The notes under the pieces were generated by a model. It was given only the letters and a program-made list of their open reading frames with translations, was not told where the DNA came from and did not search any database. A stretch of DNA of 7,048 nt, taken from contig JAEWFF010000008.1 of NCBI GenBank assembly GCA_023388965.1, positions 1 through 7,048 of the forward strand. The letters run 5' to 3'. This DNA is from Pseudomonadota bacterium. GTDB taxonomy: Bacteria > Pseudomonadota > Alphaproteobacteria > Rhizobiales > Methylopilaceae. The translations under genes were made by a program, and so were the position numbers. Within the stretch, counting starts at the first letter, position 1. Every line of letters starts with the position of its first letter. Positions 1 to 6,124 of this stretch are shown in pieces.

Positions 1-1
1 G

Positions 2-160
2 CTGCGCGAGCAGGGCCTGGGCGTGATCCACGGCGGCGAGAACTCGCTGCGCTTCACGCCGCGCTTCCAGATGGGCGAGGACGAGCTGGACCTGGTGGTG
101 TCGATGGTGAAGCGCGCGCTGCTCGAGGGACCGCGCCGCTCGAAGGCCGCCGCGGCCTGA
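2..160 (+). CDS. Class III PLP-dependent aminotransferase, C-terminal end (partial)
   Basis: This is the last 52 codons plus TGA of a gene that begins before the window. The residues read as the C-terminal part of the small domain of class III (ornithine/acetylornithine/GABA type) aminotransferases. There is a short GLGVIHGGEN stretch, then the SLRFTPRF strand whose arginine corresponds to the family residue that holds the substrate carboxylate, and then an acidic MGEDELDLVVSMVKRAL helix typical of the chain end. The family transfers amino groups from amino acids or diamines to 2-oxo acids using pyridoxal phosphate in the cytoplasm. The lysine that binds the cofactor lies upstream and cannot be seen, so the substrate cannot be named. 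The chain ends in a basic, alanine-rich tail (RRSKAAAA). It converges on the phosphatase operon, so it is not part of that operon. Confidence 0.72.
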   Translation: MREQGLGVIHGGENSLRFTPRFQMGEDELDLVVSMVKRALLEGPRRSKAAAA

Positions 161-183
161 GGGTCGTCGACGCGCAGCTCCCG

Positions 184-198
184 GCGGGCCCGGCCCGC
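184..198. repeat. Short perfect inverted repeat in the convergent gap
   Basis: GCGGGC (184-189) and GCCCGC (193-198) are exact reverse complements separated by CCG. The element lies 24 bp after the aminotransferase stop. It could form a small all-GC hairpin in the aminotransferase transcript. No T-run follows. At this base composition a 6-bp all-GC repeat can occur by chance, so only the structure is reported, not a function. Confidence 0.4.
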
Positions 199-218
199 AC
201 GGGGGAGGCGCCCCTCAT

Positions 219-248
219 GCGCCCGGAGCCTGCCCCGACTCCGGGCGC
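219..248. terminator. Probable bidirectional terminator hairpin
   Basis: GCGCCCGGAG (219-228) and CTCCGGGCGC (239-248) are exact reverse complements, a perfect 10-bp stem with a 10-nt loop. It begins 7 bp past the pyrophosphatase stop on the minus strand and lies 59 bp past the aminotransferase stop on the plus strand, which is the expected place for a terminator shared by two converging transcripts. Neither side has a T-tract, so it is not a textbook intrinsic terminator. It may instead block 3' exonucleases or act together with Rho. The repeat is directly visible; the terminator role is inferred from position. Confidence 0.6.
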
Positions 249-254
249 CGATGT

Positions 255-848
255 TCAGCGCGCCGCTTCGATGGCCGAGCGGATCAGCGCTTTCGCTTCG
301 GCGGCATCACCCCAGCCGCGCAGCTCGACGCGGCGGGTTCCCGACGGCAGGTCCTTGTAGACCCGGAAGAACGCCTCGATGCGTTCGCGCTCGATCGCCG
401 GCAGGTCCTCGATCGATCGGATACCGTCGTAAGTCGGGTCCACGTCGTCGGCCGGCACGCCGATGATCTTCTCGTCCGCTTCGCCGGCATCGCTCATCCG
501 CAGCACGCCCAGCGACCGGAACCGGATCAGCACGCCCGGATGCAGCGGCGCCCGGGTCAGGACCAGAGCGTCGAGCGGATCGCCGTCGCCGGCCAGGGTA
601 CGCGGCATCGATCCGTAGTTCGCCGGATAGGCCACCGGCATCGACAGGAAGCGGTCGACGTGGACGAGGCCATCGTTGCCGGTCTCGTACTTGGTGAAGC
701 CACCGGCCGGGATCTCGACCAGCAGCAGCGCCTCCTCCGGCGCGTTCGCCGGCTGGGGTACCTGCCGCGGGTTGGCCGCGCCGGCGGTGGCCACGGCGAT
801 CCACAGCGCGAACGCGGCGCCGGCGCGCAGGACGGGCCCCGGACGCAT
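255..848 (-). CDS. Exported family I inorganic pyrophosphatase
   Basis: The 197-residue product hydrolyses pyrophosphate to two orthophosphates. It matches the E. coli Ppa fold along its length, with the active-site set in order: K53 and E55 (TKYE), R66, Y78 (PANYG), the signature DGDPLD with D88, D90 and D93, D120, D125 and K127, and Y164-K165 (VYKDL). E. coli Ppa has 175-176 residues. The extra length here is mostly an N-terminal segment (residues 1-25) with R8, a hydrophobic stretch LRAGAAFALWIAVATAGAA and an Ala-X-Ala type end, which reads as a Sec signal peptide. The enzyme should therefore act in the periplasm or outside the cell rather than in the cytoplasm, where housekeeping Ppa works. 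The ATG lies 4 bp after the metallophosphoesterase stop and has its own Shine-Dalgarno sequence (GGGAG, 7-nt spacing). It is the last gene of the operon. Family assignment is firm; export is inferred from the leader. Confidence 0.93.
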   Translation of the reverse strand: MRPGPVLRAGAAFALWIAVATAGAANPRQVPQPANAPEEALLLVEIPAGGFTKYETGNDGLVHVDRFLSMPVAYPANYGSMPRTLAGDGDPLDALVLTRAPLHPGVLIRFRSLGVLRMSDAGEADEKIIGVPADDVDPTYDGIRSIEDLPAIERERIEAFFRVYKDLPSGTRRVELRGWGDAAEAKALIRSAIEAAR

Positions 849-852
849 CAGC

Positions 853-2265
853 TCACTCCCAGCAGCGGTCGGCGCGGCCCTTCAGGGTCGCGGCGCGTTC
901 GCAGTCGCGCTGCGGGATGCGGCCTTCGACGTGTTCGACGATGCTGCGGCCGCTTGCGCGGTCGCCGGTGATCGAGAAGGCGTCGTACAGCCGGCCGGTG
1001 ACGGTGCGGGCTTCGTAGCGCAGTTCACCGTTCTCGATGCGCACGCGCTGGTACAGCTGGGTGTCCTCGGCCACCGGCGCCATCGTTTCGCGCGCCTCCG
1101 GCGAGAGCCGGTACTGCTTGGCGCCGGCGACGCTGACCACGTACTGCGGCGTGCCCTGCCGTTCGACCAGGCCGCCGCGGCGGCCGTAGACGTGGTCGTG
1201 GCCCTGCAGCACCAGGTCGACGCGGTGCTTCTCCAGCACCGGCAGCACGTGCTCGCGCAGCAGCACGTTGTCGCGGTCCTGGCGCGGCGAGAACATCGGC
1301 TGGTGGATGGCCACGATCGTCCACGCGCGCGGGCGCTCGCCCGACGCGGCGTCGCGCAGCACGCCGTCCAGCCATGCCGCCTGCGCCTGCGCAGTGCCCA
1401 GATCAAGCGCCGAGGTGCCGTCGAGCACCACGAAGCGCGCGTCGTGCATGTCGAACCAGTACGTCGTCGCCTCCACGCCCGGCGCACCGTTGCCCGGCAG
1501 CGCGAACATGTGCGGCCAGTGCGCGCCGAGCACGCGGCGCTCCTGCGGCGTATCCTCGAACTCCTCGAAGTACTCGTGGTTGCCGGTCACCGGCGCCACC
1601 AGCAGGGTCGAGGCAAGCGGCGCAGTGGCATCGAACCACTCGCCCCACTCGTTGTCGTCCTCGCCGTCGCCGCCGCTGACCAGGTCGCCGGCGAACAGCG
1701 CCAGGCGAGCGTCCGGCGCATGCCTCAGCGCTTCCAGCAGCACGCGGGTGGAGAGGCTGGCGTTCTTGTTCTGGGTGTCGCCGAAGTACAGGAACTCCAG
1801 CGGCGCGCCCGGCGCGGCGGCGGTACGCAGCTGCCGCCACGGGCTCCACCAGCCGTTCGCGCCCTGCACGCGGAAGGCGTACAGGGTGTCGGGCTCGAGG
1901 CCGTCCACCGCCACCTGGTGCTGCAGGCCTTCGCCGTGCTCGGTGGCCAGCGTGCGCGTACGTGCCTGCAGGCGGCGGGGCTCGCCCAGGTCGGGCGAAT
2001 CGCCGGCCACGGCCAGCTCCAGCAGCGGCGCGTCGATGCCCTGCCCGCTGCGCCACGACACCTGGAAGCCGCGCGCCGGATCCGCCGCCGGCGAGGCGAC
2101 GATGCGGTCGGGATGCGCGGCCGGCGCGTAGCGCGCGTCGCCCGCGGGCACCAGGGTGTTGGGCTCGTGCTCGCGCGCGGCCGCGGACGGCAGCGCCAGC
2201 AACAGCGCCAGCACCAGGGTCGAGGCAGCGCGCGGACGCACGGCGATCACGGACTTCGCCGCCAT
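853..2265 (-). CDS. Secreted purple-acid-phosphatase-like metallophosphoesterase
   Basis: This 470-residue protein probably hydrolyses phosphomonoesters in the periplasm. Residues 1-30 form a signal peptide (basic start, hydrophobic core, cut after LPSAAA). Residues about 40-150 resemble the fibronectin-like N-terminal domain of purple acid phosphatases (HPDRIVASP, GFQVSWRS, LEPDTLYAFRVQ). The catalytic calcineurin-like domain follows, with metal ligands in order: D163 (FGDTQ), D194 (AGDLVSGGD), N229-H230 (GNHEY), H321 (AIHQP), and H356 and H358 (GHDHVY). The tyrosine of the classical GDxxY motif is absent, so it is PAP-like rather than a true purple enzyme. Its only two cysteines, C455 and C468, lie near the C-terminus and could form a disulfide. 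The open frame extends upstream to 2910, but that part is arginine-rich shadow of the phytase gene. The ATG at 2265 is chosen because it directly precedes the signal peptide and overlaps the phytase stop. The substrate is unknown. Confidence 0.9.
   Translation of the reverse strand: MAAKSVIAVRPRAASTLVLALLLALPSAAAREHEPNTLVPAGDARYAPAAHPDRIVASPAADPARGFQVSWRSGQGIDAPLLELAVAGDSPDLGEPRRLQARTRTLATEHGEGLQHQVAVDGLEPDTLYAFRVQGANGWWSPWRQLRTAAAPGAPLEFLYFGDTQNKNASLSTRVLLEALRHAPDARLALFAGDLVSGGDGEDDNEWGEWFDATAPLASTLLVAPVTGNHEYFEEFEDTPQERRVLGAHWPHMFALPGNGAPGVEATTYWFDMHDARFVVLDGTSALDLGTAQAQAAWLDGVLRDAASGERPRAWTIVAIHQPMFSPRQDRDNVLLREHVLPVLEKHRVDLVLQGHDHVYGRRGGLVERQGTPQYVVSVAGAKQYRLSPEARETMAPVAEDTQLYQRVRIENGELRYEARTVTGRLYDAFSITGDRASGRSIVEHVEGRIPQRDCERAATLKGRADRCWE
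856..860 (-). promoter_or_regulatory. Ribosome binding site of the exported pyrophosphatase
   Basis: On the minus strand GGGAG lies 7 nt before the ATG at 848, inside the last codons of the metallophosphoesterase gene. Its spacing fixes the start codon that retains the whole signal peptide, so the leader is not an artefact of choosing too early a start. Confidence 0.7.
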
Positions 2266-2267
2266 CA
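2263..2267 (-). promoter_or_regulatory. TGATG stop/start overlap (translational coupling)
   Basis: The phytase stop TGA and the metallophosphoesterase start ATG share one base. The bases just upstream (GTGCGCGCGC) hold no Shine-Dalgarno match. Translation of the phosphoesterase therefore probably depends on ribosomes finishing the phytase, which would tie the two protein levels together. The overlap is directly visible; the coupling is inferred. Confidence 0.75.
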
Positions 2268-3440
2268 GCGCGCGCACGCCGGCAGCGCCAGCGCCGAGGC
2301 GATCGCGCGCCAGTCGAAGGCCACCGCGCCCTGGTCGTCGTGCACGGCATACAGCACGCCGTCGGGGAAGGCCGTGCTCGCGGCCTCGTCCAGCCAGATG
2401 CCGTCGGTATTGGCGACCGTCGGGCCGGTCACCGCACCGGCGTGCTCCAGGCTCACGCGGTCGAACAGGTGGAACACCGTGCGCCCCTTGCCCTGCTCGG
2501 TGGTGATCCACCAACCGCTGCCGTCGGCGCAGTGCTTGAGCATGATCCCCTCGGACTGCGCCTTGAGGAAGTCGGCGCCGATGGTGCGGCCGCTGTACCT
2601 GCCTTCGAGGTCGTAGACCTTGAGCTCGTTGGCGTAGGTTTCGTCCTCCTCGGCGATCATCAGGCGGTCGTTGGCCGGGTCGCCCCAGATCGACTCGACC
2701 ACGCGCAGCGCACCCTCGGGCGAGGTGTCGCCGAAGGCGCCGAGGTGGCGGGCGGCGAAGCCCTCGCCCTCGGGCGTGAAAGCGAAGCGGTGCACGCGGC
2801 GGGTCAGCTCCTCCAGCGGCGGCAGGATGTCCTCGCCCTCGGCGTCCTCGCCGGCCATGTAGGCGTCGGTGACGTAGAGCTCGTAGCCCGCATCGACCTT
2901 GTTCACCCACAGGCCGTAGGGCAGTTCAAGCGCATCGGCGCCGAACATCGCCACCGTCTCCATGCCCGGCAGGCGCAGCACCTGCACGCGACGATTGTCA
3001 CGCTCGACCACGAAGGCCAGGTCGTCGACGATGGCGATGCCGTTGGGGCGGTCGAACTGGCCCTCGCCGGCGCCGCGCTCGCCGACGTGGCGGACGAACT
3101 CGCCGGTGTCGCCGTCATAGACCACCAGGCGGTGCGTGGACTTGGCGGTCGCCAGCAGCAGGATCTGGCCGTCGGGCGCGGTCCAGCTGGCCACCGAGTC
3201 GATGTTGTCTTCGGGCGACATCGGGGTGGCAAAGGCCTCCGGCACGATGGCGGCATCGGCCGTGCCCTCGCCGCGCGCGGCTTCGCGGACCTGGTCCGCG
3301 CGGTCTTCGGCGTCCACGGCGCCGGTCGCCGCGCCTGTGGCGGGCGCCGGGGCGCCGCCACAGGCCGCGAGAGCGAGGGTGAGGGCCGCAGTAGCCAGGA
3401 CGGCCAGCGGCCTGCGGAGGTTCTTCGAAACGTGGGTCAT
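2265..3440 (-). CDS. Beta-propeller phytase-like lipoprotein
   Basis: This 391-residue protein resembles 3-phytases of the beta-propeller class, which remove phosphates from myo-inositol hexakisphosphate using calcium. Family-like landmarks in order are DNID (78-81), LLATAKSTHRLVVYD with K100, RPNGIA, YGLWV (175-179), VES with E249, AEEDE (263-267), QSEGI (295-299), TTEQGKGRTVFHLFDR, NTDGI (344-348) and FPDGVLYAV (358-366). The position before SEG is Gln, where as I recall Bacillus phytases have a metal-site Asp (AD-x-EG). The N-terminus is a lipoprotein signal with lipobox LAAC. The lipidated cysteine is C27, followed by GG and a flexible Ala/Pro/Gly linker, which favours anchoring in the outer membrane. 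C304 and C389 could pair. The start at 3440 is preferred because GAGG lies 9 nt upstream. An ATG at 3449 would add only Met-Arg-Ala and has no usable ribosome site. Which phosphate ester it cleaves is not proven by sequence. Confidence 0.85.
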   Translation of the reverse strand: MTHVSKNLRRPLAVLATAALTLALAACGGAPAPATGAATGAVDAEDRADQVREAARGEGTADAAIVPEAFATPMSPEDNIDSVASWTAPDGQILLLATAKSTHRLVVYDGDTGEFVRHVGERGAGEGQFDRPNGIAIVDDLAFVVERDNRRVQVLRLPGMETVAMFGADALELPYGLWVNKVDAGYELYVTDAYMAGEDAEGEDILPPLEELTRRVHRFAFTPEGEGFAARHLGAFGDTSPEGALRVVESIWGDPANDRLMIAEEDETYANELKVYDLEGRYSGRTIGADFLKAQSEGIMLKHCADGSGWWITTEQGKGRTVFHLFDRVSLEHAGAVTGPTVANTDGIWLDEAASTAFPDGVLYAVHDDQGAVAFDWRAIASALALPACAR

Positions 3441-3449
3441 CGCGCGCAT

Positions 3450-3453
3450 CCTC
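3450..3453 (-). promoter_or_regulatory. Ribosome binding site deciding the phytase start
   Basis: GAGG on the minus strand overlaps the stop codon of the receptor gene (TGAGG). It is 9 nt from the ATG at 3440 but directly abuts the ATG at 3449. Only the downstream ATG has a workable spacing, so it is taken as the true start. Confidence 0.6.
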
Positions 3454-6019
3454 AGAAATTCACCTTGACGCCCAGGGTGTAGCTGCGGCCGTACAGCTCG
3501 TTCTGCAGCGTGTTCGCCGGCGTGCCCTGGTACAGCTCCAGCGGCTCGTCGAGCAGGTTCGAGGCCTCGAAGTACAGGCTCCAGTGGTCGGCCACCTTGT
3601 AGTCGAGGCTGAAGTCGAGCTGGGTGTTCGACGCCACCCAGAGGTCGTAGCGGGCGTCGTCGCCGATCTCGTCCAGGTACTCGCTGCGGTACACGGCCGC
3701 GAGGCGGGTGCTGATGCGGTCGTTCTCCCAGCCGATATGCGCGCTGTACAGCTGCTCGGACGACAGCGGCAGCTCGAACTTCTCGCCGGCGCGGTCCTCG
3801 GTGCCGGCCACGAACTCGGTATCCAGCCAGGTACCGCTCAGGCCGACCAGCAGGCCGCTCCAGGCGCCGGGCAGGAAGTCGAGCTTCTGCTGCCAGTTCA
3901 GCTCGAAGCCGAACACCTCGGCGTCTTCGCCGTTGATCGGCTTCGACACCGCATAGCCCGGGTACGCCGGATCGTTCTCCGTCCAGGTCTCGACGATGTA
4001 GCCGTCGATGGACTTGTGGAACACGCCGGCGGAGAAAATGCCCGACTCGCCGATGTAGCGCTCGAACGAGACGTCGAAGTTGATCGACTCGTAGGGATCG
4101 AGCTGCGGGTTGCCCAGTTCGACCTCTGCATCGTCGCGGTTGATGCTGACGCGCGGCGAGATGTCGCCGAAGCTGGGGCGCGCGATGGTCTTGGTGATCG
4201 CGCCGCGCATCACCCAGTCGCCGTCGGTGTCGTAGCGCAGGTGGAGGCCCGGCAGCACGCTGGTGTAGGCGCTCGAGGCCGACGACGGCGTCGCGGTCAG
4301 CTCACCGTCCTCGTCGATATCGACCATCCAGCCGTTGGCGTCGAACTCGGTGCGCTCCACGCGCGCACCGGCGATGACGCGCAGGTTGCCGAAGTCCATG
4401 GTGCCCATCAGGTAGGCGGCGAGCACGTCCTCGCTGGCGGTGTAGTCCTCGATCAGCGAGATCATGGTGTTCTCGGCCACGTCCTGCGGGCGCGCCGAGA
4501 AGTCGCCCTGGTTGCTGCGCAGCCAGCGGCGCATGGCGCTGGAGGACAGGCCGTCGCCGTAGTAGCCGTGGCGGTAGGACGGCGAGCCCGTGGTCCAGTC
4601 GGCGGGGTCGACGTCGGGGCCCCTGCGGTATTCGGCCTCGTCGACGTTGACGTCGCGGTCGCGCCAGCGGCCGAGCAGGCCGGCCTTCCAGGTCACCGCC
4701 TCGCCCGCGTAGGTGAAGTCGAACTTCGCGCTCAGCGCCTCGTCGTCCACCTGCTTCGGCGCGACCACCAGGCGGTCGAGGCCGTAGTTGGCGTTGCGCA
4801 GCCAGGCATCGCTGCCGGCCGGGTCGATGATGTCGAACGAGGGGATGCTGCCGGGGCCGACGCGGATCGCCATGTCCTCGTCGCCGAGGTATTCGAAGCG
4901 CATCTCGACCTCGTCGTCCACGCGCTCGCGCACCTTGGTGTAGCCGAGCTGGTAGTCGAACTTCGCGGCGCCGCGGCGGTTCATGCCGCCGGCGCTGACG
5001 GTGAAGGTGTCTTCTTCCTTGGTGCGGTAGCGCAGGCGGCGGCCGAAGTCGTCGGCCGAGATGCCTTCCACCAGCCAGCTGTTGCCGTCGTAGTCGACGA
5101 TGTCGCCCTCGCCCATCGGGATGATCTGGTTCTGGCGGGTCTCGGCGTCGGTGAAGTCGGTGTACAGGGTGCGCAGGTAGTACTGGTTGTCGTTGTCCGG
5201 GCGCCAGTCGAGGTTGAGGTTGACGCCGGTGCGCTCGCGGTTGATCGAATACTTGCGGCGCTGCATCTCGACCGCGGTCAGGCGGTCGCCGGTCACGTCC
5301 TCGAACTGGTCGTCGTACTCGACCTCGACGTTGTCGGACTCGTAGTCGCGGTCCTGCCAGCTCAGGCCAAGGGCGACGCCGAAGGTGCCGTTGTAGACCT
5401 CGCTGAAGTTGAACGCGGCCTTGGGGCTGGTCTCGCCGCTGAGGTTCTGGTGGCTGGCCTCGGCCTTGAAGCGCATGCTGCGGCCGGCGCGGTCGAAGGC
5501 CGACGCCGATTCGACCATGATCGTGCCGCCCAGCGAATCGCCCGGCATGTCCGGGGTCGGGGCCTTGACCACGGTGAGGCGCTCGGTGGACTCCGACGGG
5601 ATCACGTCCAGCGGCGCGGCACGGCTGCTGTCCTCCGGCGTGCCCATGCCGATGCCGTCGACGGTGACCGAGTTCTGCGCGGCATCCAGGCCGCGGATCA
5701 CCACGTAGCGGCCCTCGCCCTGGTCGCGGGTGACGCTGATGCCGGGCAGGCGCGACAGCGACTCGCCGACGTTCTGGTCCGGGTACTGGCCCATGGAGTC
5801 GGCCGATACGGTGTCCTGGATGGCGTCGGAGGCGCGCTTGAAGTCGATCGCACGCATCTGCGATTCGAACTGGCCACGGACCTCGACGGTGTCGAGGGTG
5901 ACCGCATCGGCGGGAACCGGTTCGGGCTGGGCGGCGGCGTCCTGCTGCGCGTTGGCGGGGCTGGCGACGACCGCCAGTGTGGCGACGATGGCGAGGTGCA
6001 GGGGGTGGCGCTTGGACAC
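3452..6019 (-). CDS. TonB-dependent outer-membrane receptor (Xanthomonas-Caulobacter type)
   Basis: This 855-residue protein is an outer-membrane beta-barrel that takes up a ligand using TonB energy. Residues 1-24 are a signal peptide cut after SPANA. The likely TonB box and linker follow near residues 38-50 (VTLDTVEVRG). The plug domain spans about 60-175 (SLSRLPGISVTRDQGEGR, VVIRGLDAAQNSVTVDG, PGDSLGGTI). The rest is the barrel, with aromatic and acidic loops, the conserved TKTIARPSFGDISPR stretch near residue 610, NPQLDPYESINFDVSFERY, and a final strand ending in Phe (VKVNF) as barrel assembly requires. This pattern is that of TIGR01782, common in Xanthomonadales and Caulobacterales. There are no cysteines. 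The start must be GTG, because an in-frame TGA lies 9 nt upstream and no other start lies between. Its ribosome site is weak. It is the first gene of the phosphatase operon, which suggests a phosphorylated ligand such as phytate. The ligand is inference only. Confidence 0.93.
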   Translation of the reverse strand: MSKRHPLHLAIVATLAVVASPANAQQDAAAQPEPVPADAVTLDTVEVRGQFESQMRAIDFKRASDAIQDTVSADSMGQYPDQNVGESLSRLPGISVTRDQGEGRYVVIRGLDAAQNSVTVDGIGMGTPEDSSRAAPLDVIPSESTERLTVVKAPTPDMPGDSLGGTIMVESASAFDRAGRSMRFKAEASHQNLSGETSPKAAFNFSEVYNGTFGVALGLSWQDRDYESDNVEVEYDDQFEDVTGDRLTAVEMQRRKYSINRERTGVNLNLDWRPDNDNQYYLRTLYTDFTDAETRQNQIIPMGEGDIVDYDGNSWLVEGISADDFGRRLRYRTKEEDTFTVSAGGMNRRGAAKFDYQLGYTKVRERVDDEVEMRFEYLGDEDMAIRVGPGSIPSFDIIDPAGSDAWLRNANYGLDRLVVAPKQVDDEALSAKFDFTYAGEAVTWKAGLLGRWRDRDVNVDEAEYRRGPDVDPADWTTGSPSYRHGYYGDGLSSSAMRRWLRSNQGDFSARPQDVAENTMISLIEDYTASEDVLAAYLMGTMDFGNLRVIAGARVERTEFDANGWMVDIDEDGELTATPSSASSAYTSVLPGLHLRYDTDGDWVMRGAITKTIARPSFGDISPRVSINRDDAEVELGNPQLDPYESINFDVSFERYIGESGIFSAGVFHKSIDGYIVETWTENDPAYPGYAVSKPINGEDAEVFGFELNWQQKLDFLPGAWSGLLVGLSGTWLDTEFVAGTEDRAGEKFELPLSSEQLYSAHIGWENDRISTRLAAVYRSEYLDEIGDDARYDLWVASNTQLDFSLDYKVADHWSLYFEASNLLDEPLELYQGTPANTLQNELYGRSYTLGVKVNF

Positions 6020-6055
6020 GGCAAGGACTCACGGGGAGGTGAAGGATGGGCGCAC

Positions 6056-6061
6056 ACGTTA
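6056..6061 (-). promoter_or_regulatory. Candidate -10 element for the receptor-phosphatase operon
   Basis: On the minus strand TAACGT lies in the only locally A/T-rich spot of the divergent region (AAATAACGT) and would give a leader of roughly 30 nt before the GTG. No good -35 hexamer is present 16-18 bp upstream, so an activator or an alternative sigma factor may be needed. I looked for two CTGTCAT-like Pho box half-sites here and saw none. Confidence 0.3.
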
Positions 6062-6112
6062 TTTCCGCCCTGTTGCAGTCCCGTTACCGGCGTCATGGTG
6101 TCCGCGCCGCGC

Positions 6113-6118
6113 TAGACT
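6113..6118 (+). promoter_or_regulatory. Candidate -10 element for a leaderless upp transcript
   Basis: TAGACT fits the TANNNT pattern and ends 6 bp before the upp ATG, so the predicted transcription start falls on or next to the A of the ATG. There is no Shine-Dalgarno sequence between it and the start codon (TCCGGCC). The -35 region at 17-bp spacing (GCGTCA) is poor. An alternative TTGCAG at 6073-6078 has only a weak -10 partner (TGGTGT at 6096-6101). Confidence 0.45.
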
Positions 6119-6124
6119 CCGGCC

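Noticed and set aside
676..2616. Plus-strand open frame of 646 codons opposite the metallophosphoesterase
   Set aside because: Low-complexity Arg/Ala/Val/Gln content, no family pattern, and it spans the junctions of three convincing minus-strand genes.
2266..2910. N-terminal extension of the metallophosphoesterase frame up to 2910
   Set aside because: The extension is Arg/Gly-rich and is an out-of-frame reading of the phytase gene. The signal peptide begins at the ATG at 2265.
1962..3482. Plus-strand open frame of 506 codons opposite the phytase
   Set aside because: It is antisense shadow: no ribosome site, no motif, and biased composition.
6073..6101. TTGCAG with a downstream TGGTGT as a sigma-70 promoter for upp
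   Set aside because: The -10 match is poor. TAGACT next to the ATG is the better candidate, so this pair was mentioned but not listed as a feature.
3584..6115. Plus-strand open frame of 843 codons opposite the TonB receptor
   Set aside because: Its composition (Val, Ala, Gly, Asp, His and Arg repeats without domain pattern) is what the antisense frame of a GC-rich gene yields. The minus strand carries a complete, recognisable receptor.
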